A stretch of 64,000 nt of DNA from Mycolicibacterium confluentis (GCF_010729895.1 NZ_AP022612.1:4030001-4094000); one strand, 5' to 3'. Positions 1 through 10,704 are shown, counted from the stretch's first letter. A program made the numbers and translations. Notes: generated by a model from the letters alone, not told the origin.

Positions 1-1
1 G

Positions 2-451
2 GGCACGGTGCGGGAGTACGACTTCGGCACGGTGCTCGACGCCACCGACCCGCAGGGCACCCCGTTCGCGGTGTTCACCCCCACCCGCGGTACACCGCGC
101 CCGGCGCTGAACGGCACTGGGCCCGGCGAGCTTTCGTACATCACCTACGAGGTCGCCGATTCAGCGGCGTTCCGATCGTTCTACTCCCGGGTGCTGTTCT
201 GGTCGTACCAACCAGGCCGCATCGACGACGGCTGGCAGATCGACGGCACCCAGCCCATGGCCGGTGTCGCGGGCGGCAGCGCGCAGGTCACGACGGTGCC
301 CATGTGGACCGTCGCCGACATCGACGACGCCGTCACGAGAGTGCGGGAGGCCGGGGGCTCAATTCTGCAGGAGCCGACGCCGCAGCCCTACGGTCGGATG
401 GCCGAGTGCACCGACGACCAGGGCGCACGGTTTTACCTCGGCGAGTTCTGA
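2..451 (+). CDS. VOC (glyoxalase/bleomycin-resistance) family protein, 5' end outside window
   Basis: The reading frame is open from the left edge, so only the C-terminal part (about 149 residues) is visible. The visible part has the vicinal-oxygen-chelate pattern: an end of one module with D-P-Q-G followed by F-A-V-F, a linker, then a second module starting YITYEV and ending with a D-D-Q-G-A-R-F-Y-L element. This resembles the two-module glyoxalase-like proteins common in actinobacteria. The substrate cannot be told; metal ligands would partly lie outside the window. It converges on the FAD reductase at 530-1711 with a 78-base gap. Confidence 0.75.
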   Translation, partial: GTVREYDFGTVLDATDPQGTPFAVFTPTRGTPRPALNGTGPGELSYITYEVADSAAFRSFYSRVLFWSYQPGRIDDGWQIDGTQPMAGVAGGSAQVTTVPMWTVADIDDAVTRVREAGGSILQEPTPQPYGRMAECTDDQGARFYLGEF

Positions 452-529
452 AAGAACTTGCCCGCGAGCGTGCGCAGATCACGGGCTGAGCACGGCGTGT
501 CGGCCGGCGACATGCACGCTCGCGGCGGG

Positions 530-1711
530 TCAGCCCAGGACGTCGGAGATCGGTGCGCCCGCGGCGATCTTGGCCCGCACCTTCATGACCTTGCCGGGCA
601 TGCCGCCGCCGACCACGCCGGCCACCACGCCGTCGCGCTCGTAGTAGGCGAGGAACTTTCGGCCGTCATCCTCAACAATGTGCACGATGTCGTCGGCCTC
701 GGGTTCGCCCAGGCACTGGATCTTGACGTCGTACTGATCGCTCCAGAAGTAGGGCACGACGACGGCCTCGGGCGGTTCCTTGCCCAGCAGCACGGGCACC
801 AGAACGCGGGCCTGCTCGGCGACATTGCTCCAATGCTCCACGCGGGCTTGGTGTCCCGTGGCGTCCTTCCAGGAGGCCACGTCACCGAGTGCCCACACGT
901 GCGGCGTGCTGGTACGTCCGACGTTGTCGCACACGATGCCGTTGTCGATCTCGATGCCGCTGCCGTCCAGCCAGTCGGTGGCGGGCCGCGAGCCGATGCC
1001 GACCACCACGAGGTCGGCCTCGACCTCGGTGCCGTCCGACAGCGTCACCTGCTGCACCGCGTTCTCGCCGGCCACGCCGGAGACGCCGACGCCGGTGCGC
1101 ACGTCCACGCCCTCGGCGCGGTGCAGGCGGGTCACCAGCGCACCGATCTGGGTGCCGAGCACCGAAGCCAGCGGTTCGGGCTGGGGCTCGACCAGCACGA
1201 CCTCGACGCCCCGCTTGCGCAGGCTGGCCGCGACCTCGCAGCCGATGAAGCCAGCGCCGATGATCACCGCGCGGCGGGCCGTCGCGGCCTGGGTGCGCAG
1301 CTTCTGGCTCTCGTCGTAGTTGCGCAGGACGTGAATACCCTCGAGATCCGGGAACGACGGGATCCGCTTGGGCACCAGACCCGTGGTCACGATGAGCTCG
1401 TCGTACTCGACGGTGCTGCCGTCGGCCAGCGTCACGGTCTTGGCGGCGGTGTCGACGCCCGTGGCCGCCGAGCCCAGTCGCAGCGTGATGTTGTTCTCGT
1501 CGTAGAACTCGCGCGGCTTGAGCGTGACCTCGGCGAGGTCGTGATCGTCTTTGTGCAGCACATCCTTGGACAGCGGCGGGCGGTCATAGGGCAGATGAAC
1601 CTCGTCACTGACGATGACGATGTCCCCTGCGAACTCCGCGCGACGCAACTGCTCTGCCGTCCGGGATGCGGCCAAACCGCCGCCGACGATAACGATCTTC
1701 TCGGTGCTCAC
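530..1711 (-). CDS. NAD(P)/FAD-dependent ferredoxin/rubredoxin-type reductase
   Basis: A 393-residue flavoprotein of the BphA4/putidaredoxin-reductase type that would pass electrons from NAD(P)H to a ferredoxin partner of an oxygenase. The N-terminal FAD Rossmann motif IVGGGLAASRTAEQLR begins at about residue 6, a second NAD-binding motif IIGAGFIGCEVAASLRKRG lies near residue 150, and the FAD-closing motif VWALGDVASW lies near residue 275. GTG at 1711 is chosen because it places the dinucleotide fold at the N-terminus; the longer frame to 1906 would run through the Lrp gene. The position after the str operon and an SDR matches M. tuberculosis Rv0688 (from memory). The partner ferredoxin is not in the window. 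Confidence 0.85.
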   Translation of the reverse strand: MSTEKIVIVGGGLAASRTAEQLRRAEFAGDIVIVSDEVHLPYDRPPLSKDVLHKDDHDLAEVTLKPREFYDENNITLRLGSAATGVDTAAKTVTLADGSTVEYDELIVTTGLVPKRIPSFPDLEGIHVLRNYDESQKLRTQAATARRAVIIGAGFIGCEVAASLRKRGVEVVLVEPQPEPLASVLGTQIGALVTRLHRAEGVDVRTGVGVSGVAGENAVQQVTLSDGTEVEADLVVVGIGSRPATDWLDGSGIEIDNGIVCDNVGRTSTPHVWALGDVASWKDATGHQARVEHWSNVAEQARVLVPVLLGKEPPEAVVVPYFWSDQYDVKIQCLGEPEADDIVHIVEDDGRKFLAYYERDGVVAGVVGGGMPGKVMKVRAKIAAGAPISDVLG

Positions 1712-1763
1712 GAGGACTGTTCTTACACGATTGTCTTGATCTTGGGACTGCCACCCCGGGCTG

Positions 1764-2222
1764 TCACTGTGACCAGCGGGCCCTGTCGATGATGTTCGAC
1801 AGCACCACGATGCTCTCGCTGCGTTCGATGTCGGCGCTGGAGCGGATGCGTTCCAGCGCGGTCTCCAGGTGGCGCATATCGCGCGCCAGCACATGCAGGA
1901 TCGCATCCGAGGTCCCGGTCACGGTCGCGGCGCTGACCACCTCCGGGATGTCGACCCAGGCGCGGCGCAACTCGTCGGGCGCGATGGTGCCGTGGCAGTA
2001 GACCTGCACATAGGCCTCGGTGGTCCAGCCGAGCGCATTGCGGTCGATCACCGTGGTGAAGCCGCGGATCACGCCCGCGTCGAGCATGCGGTCCACCCGA
2101 CGTTTGACGGCCGGTGCCGACAGGTTGACCCGCTCACCGATCTCGGCGTAGGTGGCCCGGGCGTGCTCGGCGAGTTCGGTCAGGATCTGCTCGTCGGTTT
2201 CGTCCAAACGGTCCACAGACAT
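1764..2222 (-). CDS. Lrp/AsnC-family transcriptional regulator
   Basis: A 152-residue Lrp/AsnC regulator. An N-terminal helix-turn-helix is seen at about residues 5-60 (DEQILTELAEHARATYAEIG, then SAPAVKRRVDRMLDAGVI), followed by a RAM/AsnC ligand-binding domain (VSAATVTGTSDAILHVLARD). Start ATG 2222 has a good AGGAGG ribosome site about 7 bases upstream. It diverges from ddaH-rocD-permease with a 118-base gap that holds two copies of a 14-base direct repeat. By context and by analogy with Rv2324-Rv2323c-rocD-rocE of M. tuberculosis (from memory) it probably senses an amino acid such as arginine or ornithine and controls that operon; this is inference. Confidence 0.88.
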   Translation of the reverse strand: MSVDRLDETDEQILTELAEHARATYAEIGERVNLSAPAVKRRVDRMLDAGVIRGFTTVIDRNALGWTTEAYVQVYCHGTIAPDELRRAWVDIPEVVSAATVTGTSDAILHVLARDMRHLETALERIRSSADIERSESIVVLSNIIDRARWSQ

Positions 2223-2236
2223 CCATTCCCTCCTCA

Positions 2237-2280
2237 TGCGCAACAGATCGCCTCCAGGCGCCCATTTGCACAACAGATCG
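2237..2280. promoter_or_regulatory. Direct repeats between Lrp and ddaH, probable Lrp binding sites
   Basis: The 14-mer TGCGCAACAGATCG at 2237-2250 recurs as TGCACAACAGATCG at 2267-2280, exactly 30 bases apart, which puts both on the same face of the helix. The repeats sit just upstream of the Lrp start and upstream of the ddaH promoter, as expected for an autoregulated Lrp-type protein. Binding is inferred. Confidence 0.5.
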
Positions 2281-2305
2281 TACGCCTACGCGCAATATTC
2301 GTTGA

Positions 2306-2334
2306 TTGATTGCATCATCGGCCCTCAATACCAT
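2306..2334 (+). promoter_or_regulatory. Probable SigA-type promoter of ddaH-rocD operon
   Basis: TTGATT at 2306-2311, a 17-base spacer and TACCAT at 2329-2334. The -10 ends 6 bases before the ddaH ATG at 2341, so transcription would begin at the start codon. No Shine-Dalgarno sequence is visible before that ATG, which supports a leaderless mRNA. Confidence 0.55.
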
Positions 2335-2340
2335 CGATTC

Positions 2341-3201
2341 ATGACGATTTCCGACGCCTTCCCCGCCGCGATCGCCACCCACTCCGAGCCGACGACTGTC
2401 CGCACCGCGCGGGTGCGGCGGTACGCCATGACACCGCCCACCCATTTCGCGGTGGAGTACGCCATCAACCCCTGGATGGACACCAGCACCCCGGTGGACA
2501 CCGACCTCGCACTCGCGCAGTGGAACTGCCTGCGGCAGATCTATCTCGATCTCGGGCACTCGGTGGAGCTCGTCGACCCCGCACCTGGACTTCCCGACAT
2601 GGTCTATGCCGCCAATGGCGGGTTGATCGTCAATGACCGAGCGGTGGTGGCCCGCTTCAAGTTCCACCAGCGAGCGGACGAGGCACGCGCCTACGCCGAC
2701 TGGATGACGGCCCGCGGATACCCGCCGATCACCACCCAGCACACCAACGAGGGCCAGGGCGATCTGCTGGTGGTCGGCGCGACCATCCTGGCGGGCACCG
2801 GTTTTCGCACCGACGAGGCCGCCCACGCCGAGATCGCGGCGGCGGTCGGTCTGCCGGTGGTCACCCTCGAACTCACCGATCCGCGGTTCTACCACCTCGA
2901 CACCGCGCTGGCGGTGCTCGACGACACCACGATCGCCTACTACCCGCCGGCGTTCACGACCGCATCCCGTGCCCGCCTGCTCGCGCTGTTCCCGACCGCG
3001 ATCGAAGTCGCCACCGCCGACGCCTATGTGCTGGGCCTCAACGCGGTCTCCGACGGTCGCCATGTCGTCCATCCCGCCGCCGCCACCGGGTTCGCGGCGC
3101 AGCTTCGCGCCGCGGGCTTCGTCCCCATCGGAGCAGATCTCTCAGAGCTGCTCAAAGGTGGCGGATCCGTGAAATGCTGCACTCTGGAGGTGTATCCGTG
3201 A
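2341..3201 (+). CDS. ddaH: Dimethylarginine dimethylaminohydrolase (DDAH)-family guanidino-modifying enzyme
   Basis: A 286-residue enzyme of the amidinotransferase/DDAH superfamily. Visible active-site elements are the N-terminal PTHFAVEYAINPWMD segment, a central FYHLDTALAVLDD motif with the general-base His at about 185, and the C-terminal KGGGSVKCCTLEV segment with the nucleophilic Cys at 279 or 280. DDAH proper turns methylated arginines into citrulline plus methylamines; related enzymes act on arginine itself and can release ornithine. Because the next gene is an ornithine aminotransferase overlapping by 4 bases, use of arginine-type substrates is likely, but the exact substrate is not decided by sequence. 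Translation probably starts on a leaderless message. Confidence 0.85.
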   Translation: MTISDAFPAAIATHSEPTTVRTARVRRYAMTPPTHFAVEYAINPWMDTSTPVDTDLALAQWNCLRQIYLDLGHSVELVDPAPGLPDMVYAANGGLIVNDRAVVARFKFHQRADEARAYADWMTARGYPPITTQHTNEGQGDLLVVGATILAGTGFRTDEAAHAEIAAAVGLPVVTLELTDPRFYHLDTALAVLDDTTIAYYPPAFTTASRARLLALFPTAIEVATADAYVLGLNAVSDGRHVVHPAAATGFAAQLRAAGFVPIGADLSELLKGGGSVKCCTLEVYP

Positions 3202-4475
3202 CCATCCTGGATGACGTGACGGAGACGGCGGGCACTGAGCCCAGCGCCGCCACCCGCGCCGCGATCGAGGTGGAGGCGCGCCACACCGCGCACAACTACT
3301 CCCCGCTGCCCGTCGTGGCGGCCTCGGCCGAGGGCGCCTGGATCACCGACGTCGACGGCCGCCGACACCTGGACTGTCTGGCCGCGTATTCCGCGGTGAA
3401 CTTCGGGCACCGCCATCCGCGGATCACCGCCGCCGCACGCGCCCAACTCGACGCCGTGACGCTGGTGAGCCGCGCGTTCCACTCCGATCGCCTGGGCCCG
3501 TTCTGCGCGGCGTTGGCCGAACTGTGCGGCAAGGAGATGGTGCTGCCGATGAACAGCGGCGCCGAGGCCGTCGAGACCGGCATCAAGGTGGCCCGCAAAT
3601 GGGGTGTCGACGTCAAGGGCGTGGCCGCGGATGCGGCCAACATCGTCGTCGCGCACAACAACTTCCACGGTCGGACCATCAGCATCGTGAGCTTCTCCTC
3701 CGATCCGCTCGCGCGCGGCGGGTTCGGGCCGTTCACCCCGGGGTTCCGGGCCGTACCGTTCGGGGACGCCGACGCGGTCGCGGCCGCAGTAGACGACAAC
3801 ACCGTCGCGGTGCTGCTCGAACCCATCCAGGGTGAGGCCGGGATCATCGTGCCGCCGGCCGACTTCCTGCCCCGGGTGCGCGAGATCTGCACGCGGCGCA
3901 ATGTCCTGCTGATCGCCGACGAGATCCAGTCCGGCCTGGCTCGCACCGGGCGCACATTCGCGTGCGACCACTGGGATGTGGTGCCCGACGTGTACCTGCT
4001 GGGCAAGGCCCTCGGCGGCGGTGTGGTGCCCGTGTCGGCGGTGGTGGCCGACGCCGACGTCCTGGGTGTCCTGCATCCGGGCGAGCATGGGTCGACCTTC
4101 GGCGGCAACCCCTTGGCCGCGGCGATCGGCACCACGGTGGTCTCGATGCTGGCGACCGGCGAATTCCAGGCCCGCTCGGAAGAACTCGGCACCCGTCTGC
4201 ACACCCGCCTGCGGGCGCTGCTCGGGCACGGTGTGCGCGAAGTGCGGGGCCTTGGCCTGTGGGCGGGCGTCGACGTCGACCCCGCGCTGGGCAGCGGCAA
4301 GCAGATCAGCCTCGCGCTTGCCGCACGCCGGGTGCTGGTCAAGGACACCCACGGTTCCACGCTGCGGTTCGCCCCTCCCCTGGTGATCACCGCCGACGAG
4401 ATCGACTGGGCAACCGAACAGTTCGCGGCCGTGTTGGCCGATGCCGCAGTACGACAACCGAATCGAGCAGTGTAG
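3198..4475 (+). CDS. rocD: Ornithine--oxo-acid aminotransferase
   Basis: A 425-residue class III PLP aminotransferase that converts ornithine and 2-oxoglutarate to glutamate semialdehyde and glutamate. Visible features are NFGHRHPRI near residue 70, the MNSGAEAVETGIKVARKWG cofactor-phosphate region, FHGRTISIVSFS, LLIADEIQSGLARTG with the PLP-ring Asp, and LLGKALGGG with the Schiff-base Lys at about 270. GTG 3198 is chosen: it overlaps the ddaH stop and has GGAGG about 8 bases upstream. M. tuberculosis has rocD split into two open frames (rocD1/rocD2, from memory); here it is intact. Confidence 0.93.
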   Translation: MTILDDVTETAGTEPSAATRAAIEVEARHTAHNYSPLPVVAASAEGAWITDVDGRRHLDCLAAYSAVNFGHRHPRITAAARAQLDAVTLVSRAFHSDRLGPFCAALAELCGKEMVLPMNSGAEAVETGIKVARKWGVDVKGVAADAANIVVAHNNFHGRTISIVSFSSDPLARGGFGPFTPGFRAVPFGDADAVAAAVDDNTVAVLLEPIQGEAGIIVPPADFLPRVREICTRRNVLLIADEIQSGLARTGRTFACDHWDVVPDVYLLGKALGGGVVPVSAVVADADVLGVLHPGEHGSTFGGNPLAAAIGTTVVSMLATGEFQARSEELGTRLHTRLRALLGHGVREVRGLGLWAGVDVDPALGSGKQISLALAARRVLVKDTHGSTLRFAPPLVITADEIDWATEQFAAVLADAAVRQPNRAV

Positions 4476-4494
4476 GCGCACACCAGGAGGCACC

Positions 4495-5976
4495 ATGACG
4501 TCACCGCCGGCGACCCTCGCGCAACAGATGCTGCGGCGCAGACCCGTCGTCGGCGCGCCCGTCGCGCACGGTGCCTCCGACCATCTGAAACGCAGCATCG
4601 GCACATTCCAGCTGATGATGTTCGGCGTCGGGGCGACGGTCGGCACCGGAATCTTCATCGTGCTGCAGGAGGCCGTCCCCAAGGCCGGACCCGCGGTGCT
4701 TGTGTCCTTCGTGCTCGCCGGTGTGGCGGCCGGCCTGTCGGCGCTCTGCTACGCGGAGATGGCGTCGGCGGTGCCGGTCTCGGGGTCGACCTACTCCTAC
4801 GCCTACACCACCATGGGCGAAGTCGTCGCGATGGGCGTCGCGGCCTGCCTCCTGCTCGAATACGGCGTGTCGACATCGGCCACCTCGGTCGGGTGGAGCG
4901 GTTACCTCAACGAACTGCTCAACAACGTGTTCGGGTTTCGAATCCCGCATGCGTTGACCGCGGCCCCATTCGGCGAGGATCCGGGACTGGTCAACCTGCC
5001 GGCCATGATCCTGATCCTGATGTGTGCGCTGTTGCTGATCCGCGGGGCCAGCGAGTCGGCCGCGGTCAACACAGTCATGGTGCTCATCAAGCTCGGGGTG
5101 TTGGCGCTGTTTGTGGCCATCGCGTTCACGGCGTTCACCACCGACCACTTCGAGGGCTTCTGGGACAAGGGCTTCGAGGGCATCACCATGGGTGCGGCCA
5201 CCATCTTCTTCACGTTCATCGGCCTGGACGCGGTGTCCACCGCGGGTGACGAGGTCAAGAATCCGCAGAAGACCATGCCGATTGCGATCATCGGCGCACT
5301 CTTCGTGGTCACCACCGTCTATCTGCTGGTGGCCTTCGCCGGTCTGGGTACACAGGACGCCGACGACTTCGGTTCCGCCGAACAGTCCGAGGCCGGGCTG
5401 TCGGTGATCCTGCGCAACATCCTGGGCGGGCAGACCTGGGCCAGCAACATCCTGGCGCTGGGCGCGGTGATCTCGATCTTCTCCGTGACCCTGGTGGTGA
5501 TGTACGGGCAGACCCGCATCCTGTTCGCGATGGGCCGCGATGGACTGCTGCCGTCCCGGTTCGCGCGGGTCAACCCCCGAACCATGACGCCGGTGTCCAA
5601 CACCGTCATCGTGGGGACGGTCACCGGCCTGCTGGCGGGGTTCGTTCCGCTGGACTACCTCTGGGATCTGGTGTCGATCGGCACACTGGTCGCGTTCATC
5701 GTCGTCTCGATCGGCGTGATCATCCTGCGAAGGCGCGAACCCGACCTTCCGCGCGGGTTCCGGGTCCCCGGTTACCCGGTGACACCCGTGCTGTCGGTGG
5801 CCGCGTGCCTTTTCGTGCTGTACGGCCTGCCGCGGATCACCTGGCTGTGGTTCTCGTTGTGGGTTGGTGCGGTGCTGATCTTCTACCTGGTGTGGGGCCG
5901 CCGTCACAGCGCCCTGGTCGACGGTGGCGACGGCGTCATCGCCACCGCGGCGCCCGGCGCGGAGGACGCGAAGTGA
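4495..5976 (+). CDS. APC-family amino-acid permease (RocE-like)
   Basis: A 493-residue integral membrane transporter with about 12 hydrophobic segments and the APC-superfamily signature near the N-terminus (MFGVGATVGTGIFIVL, first helix with the GxG break). A cytoplasmic N-terminus with KRSIGTFQ precedes it, and FFTFIGLDAVSTAGDEVKNP is the typical helix-6 region of cationic amino-acid transporters (CAT type). It starts 19 bases after rocD with an AGGAGG site. Given the neighbours it most likely imports arginine, ornithine or a related cation; specificity is inferred. Confidence 0.87.
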   Translation: MTSPPATLAQQMLRRRPVVGAPVAHGASDHLKRSIGTFQLMMFGVGATVGTGIFIVLQEAVPKAGPAVLVSFVLAGVAAGLSALCYAEMASAVPVSGSTYSYAYTTMGEVVAMGVAACLLLEYGVSTSATSVGWSGYLNELLNNVFGFRIPHALTAAPFGEDPGLVNLPAMILILMCALLLIRGASESAAVNTVMVLIKLGVLALFVAIAFTAFTTDHFEGFWDKGFEGITMGAATIFFTFIGLDAVSTAGDEVKNPQKTMPIAIIGALFVVTTVYLLVAFAGLGTQDADDFGSAEQSEAGLSVILRNILGGQTWASNILALGAVISIFSVTLVVMYGQTRILFAMGRDGLLPSRFARVNPRTMTPVSNTVIVGTVTGLLAGFVPLDYLWDLVSIGTLVAFIVVSIGVIILRRREPDLPRGFRVPGYPVTPVLSVAACLFVLYGLPRITWLWFSLWVGAVLIFYLVWGRRHSALVDGGDGVIATAAPGAEDAK

Positions 5977-6854
5977 CCGTTCTGGTCGGCTATCTCGCTG
6001 GCAAATGCGGGCACGCTCCACTGAACCTCGCCGTCGAGGCCGCGCGAACGCTGCACACCGACCTGGTGGTGGCGGCCGTGGTGCCCAAGCCGTGGACCAC
6101 ACCGTCGCCCGCGCGGATCGACGCCGAATTCGCCACCTACGCACAGCAGTTGGGCACCGACTCCGAACGCGAGGCCCGCGCCCACCTGGCCACCATCGCC
6201 GAGGGCATCACGATCAGCCACCTGTCGGTGCCCAGCCGCACCGCCGGTGACGGACTTCTCGAGGCTGCCGAACGCACCGATCCCGACGTCATGGTCGTCG
6301 GGTCGTCGTCCAGCGGCGCGCACGGCCAGGTGGTGTTGGGTTCCACGACGGACTGGCTACTGCACGCCTCGCCGGTTCCCGTGGCGATCAGCCCGCGCGG
6401 TTACCGCGGGTCGCGCGCGGGCCGGTTGCGGCGCATCACGTGCGCCTACTCCGGCACCACCGAGTCCATCCGGGTGGTTGAGCGGGTCGCGGAGTTGACG
6501 GCGAATCTCGACGTCGCGATGCGCGTGGTCAGTTTCGCCATCCGAGGGCGCACGATGTTCCCGCCCGAGGTCGGGCTGCACGCCGAGGACTCACTGCTGG
6601 ACACCTGGGCCGCGCGACTGCGGGAGCTGACCGCAAAACTCAAGTCCGACAACGTCGTCGGCGATGACGTCGAACTGCAGGTGGTCACCGGCAACGGCTG
6701 GGATCAGGCGCTGGACGCCACCGAGTGGGACGACGGTGACCTGTTGACGCTGGGCACCAGCTCGCGGCGCAGCTTCAAGGGTGTCTTCCTGGGGTCACAC
6801 GGCGCCAAGATCATCCGGCACAGTCCGGTGCCAGTGCTGGTGCTGCCGGCCTGA
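5973..6854 (+). CDS. Tandem universal stress protein (two USP domains)
   Basis: A 293-residue protein with two UspA-like domains. The first (residues 1-140) ends in the nucleotide-loop pattern VVGSSSSGAHGQVVLGSTTDWLLH followed by SPVPVAIS; the second (about 150-293) ends in TLGTSSRRSFKGVFLGSHGAK, then HSPVPVLVLPA. Both loops fit the G-x(2)-G-x(9)-G type that binds ATP. GTG 5973 overlaps the permease stop by 4 bases, so the two are translationally coupled. Rv2319c next to rocE in M. tuberculosis is the same arrangement (from memory), suggesting a regulatory partner of the permease. Confidence 0.85.
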   Translation: MTVLVGYLAGKCGHAPLNLAVEAARTLHTDLVVAAVVPKPWTTPSPARIDAEFATYAQQLGTDSEREARAHLATIAEGITISHLSVPSRTAGDGLLEAAERTDPDVMVVGSSSSGAHGQVVLGSTTDWLLHASPVPVAISPRGYRGSRAGRLRRITCAYSGTTESIRVVERVAELTANLDVAMRVVSFAIRGRTMFPPEVGLHAEDSLLDTWAARLRELTAKLKSDNVVGDDVELQVVTGNGWDQALDATEWDDGDLLTLGTSSRRSFKGVFLGSHGAKIIRHSPVPVLVLPA

Positions 6855-6857
6855 GCC

Positions 6858-9022
<2,165 letters not shown>

Positions 9023-9034
9023 AAGTCGTCCTCT

Positions 9035-10492
9035 CTAGATCTGGATGGAACCGGACACCAGGCCGTACACCCCGCCGATCGCGCCGGCGACGATCACCAG
9101 GAACAGCAGCAGTTCGGCCGGACGGAACACCCGCAGCCCACGCTGCCTCCGCGCCATCCAATACAGCAGCGCACCAGGCGCATAGAGGATGCAGGACAGC
9201 AACAGGTGGTCCCAGCCTGCCGCATACACCAGGAACAGGGTGTAGAACGTCGCGATCGCGGCGATGATCATGTCCGGAACCAGTGCGCGCCGGTCCTCGT
9301 AGGTCTCACGGGTGATGGTCAGCTTCAAGGCATATCCGGCGGCCAGCAGATATGGGATCAGCGCCAGCGCCGCGGTCAGGTCCAGCATGAAATCCAGTGC
9401 GTTGTCGGAGAACAGCAGCAGGATCAGCAGCAGTTGCACCAGACCGCCCGCCATCATCAGCGCGTTCACCGGTGCGCCGTTGGCGTTCTCGCGCGCCAGG
9501 AAGCGCGGCATATCATCGGATTTGGCTGGGATGTAGAGGATCTCGGCGGCCATCAGTGTCCAGGCCAGATACGCGCCCAGCACCGACAGGATCACACCGA
9601 GTCGGATCAGCACCGACCCCCACGGGCCGACGACGGACTCCAGCACCGAGGCCATCGACGGTTGCGACGTCTCGGCCAACTCCGACTGCGACATCACGCC
9701 GTAAGACGACATTGTCACCAGCATGAACACCGACAGCACGGCCAGGAAGCCGATCACCGTGGCACGTCCCACGTCGGAGCGCTTGCGGGCGAACCGGGAG
9801 TACACGCTGGCACCCTCGATGCCCAGGAACACGAACACCGTGATCAGCATGGTGCCCTTGGCCTGTTCGAAGAGCGAGGCCCACGAGTAGCTTCCGTCGC
9901 CACCCCAGAAGTTGCCGGTGAACACGTCGGCCTTGAATCCGATGCCCACGAGCAGGATGAACATGATGATCGGGACGATCTTGGCCCAGGTCGCGATCCG
10001 GTTGATGACCGCGGCCTCCTTGACACCGCGCAGGATCAGATAGAAGAACAGCCACACCCCGATCGAGGAGATCACCACCGCGATGACGGTCGATCCGTCA
10101 CCCAGGGCCGGAAAAAGCGCCGGGAACAGCGAACCCAGCGTGGCCATGATGAGCACCCAGTAGGACGTGTTGCCCGCACACGCCGAGGCCCAGAATCCGA
10201 ACGCCGAGTTGAATCCCACGTAATCGCCGAAACCCGCCTTGGCATAGGCGAAGATGCCGGCGTCCAGGTCGGGCTTGCGGGTGGCCAACCGCTGGAAGAC
10301 GAAGGCCAGCATCAGCATTCCGGCGCCCGCGATGGTCCACGCGATCAGGGCACCGGCCACCCCGGCCTCGATCGCGAAGCGACGGGGCAGCAGGAAGACC
10401 CCGGATCCGATCATCGATCCAATGACCATGGCGGTCAGGGTCGGGAGGCTGACCTTGTTGGCCGTGTCCTGAGCCTCGGTGGTGCTCATCAT
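9035..10492 (-). CDS. arcD: Arginine/ornithine antiporter-type APC transporter
   Basis: A 485-residue membrane protein of the basic amino-acid/polyamine antiporter family (APA). The first helix holds the signature MVIGSMIGSGVFLLPRRFAI and about 12 hydrophobic segments follow, including LITVFVFLGIEGASVYS, the helix-6 motif of the family. By linkage to arcA it should exchange arginine for ornithine or citrulline across the cell membrane. The ATG at 10492 (a second ATG follows directly) has AAGGGGC upstream. A short upstream frame at 10489-10704 overlaps its start, so its translation may be coupled to that frame. Confidence 0.87.
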   Translation of the reverse strand: MMSTTEAQDTANKVSLPTLTAMVIGSMIGSGVFLLPRRFAIEAGVAGALIAWTIAGAGMLMLAFVFQRLATRKPDLDAGIFAYAKAGFGDYVGFNSAFGFWASACAGNTSYWVLIMATLGSLFPALFPALGDGSTVIAVVISSIGVWLFFYLILRGVKEAAVINRIATWAKIVPIIMFILLVGIGFKADVFTGNFWGGDGSYSWASLFEQAKGTMLITVFVFLGIEGASVYSRFARKRSDVGRATVIGFLAVLSVFMLVTMSSYGVMSQSELAETSQPSMASVLESVVGPWGSVLIRLGVILSVLGAYLAWTLMAAEILYIPAKSDDMPRFLARENANGAPVNALMMAGGLVQLLLILLLFSDNALDFMLDLTAALALIPYLLAAGYALKLTITRETYEDRRALVPDMIIAAIATFYTLFLVYAAGWDHLLLSCILYAPGALLYWMARRQRGLRVFRPAELLLFLVIVAGAIGGVYGLVSGSIQI

Positions 10493-10704
10493 GCCCCTTC
10501 TGAATCTGGAACAGGCTGCGCGGCAATGATTCTGAATCCCGTGACACTGAGTGCCGGGCTGAAGATGTTGAAGGGCGCGAACGGCAGATACGCCACCGTC
10601 GAGACCCCCAGCACCGCGCTCATGAACGCGCCACCGCGCAGTGAAATCAGGGCGTCGAGCAGCGACGGGGACTTGAGCGACCGCACATCCTGCGCGCCTG
10701 ACAC
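10489..10704 (-). pseudogene. C-terminal remnant of an NhaC-type antiporter, or a small translated upstream ORF
   Basis: A 71-codon frame beginning with GTG 10704, preceded by a strong GGGGGGAT ribosome site, and ending across the arcD start. Residues 25-60 (RGGAFMSAVLGVSTVAYLPF, then FNIFSPALSVTGFRI) strongly resemble the extreme C-terminus of NhaC-family antiporters, where a G-A-F/Y-M...LGVST-A-Y-P-F-FN segment forms the last helix. The rest of that about 450-residue protein is absent; the region upstream to 10817 holds no further transporter sequence. It is most simply a leftover of a deleted transporter gene. The good ribosome site and the overlap with arcD leave open that it is still translated and couples to arcD. 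Confidence 0.5.

Noticed and set aside
2152..2340. A 63-residue N-terminal extension of ddaH
   Set aside because: It would run through the Lrp start and the promoter; family alignment starts at MTISDAF.
4501..6144. A 547-codon minus-strand frame opposite the permease
   Set aside because: Low-complexity His/Arg/Asp-rich translation, no start signal, opposite a clear membrane transporter.
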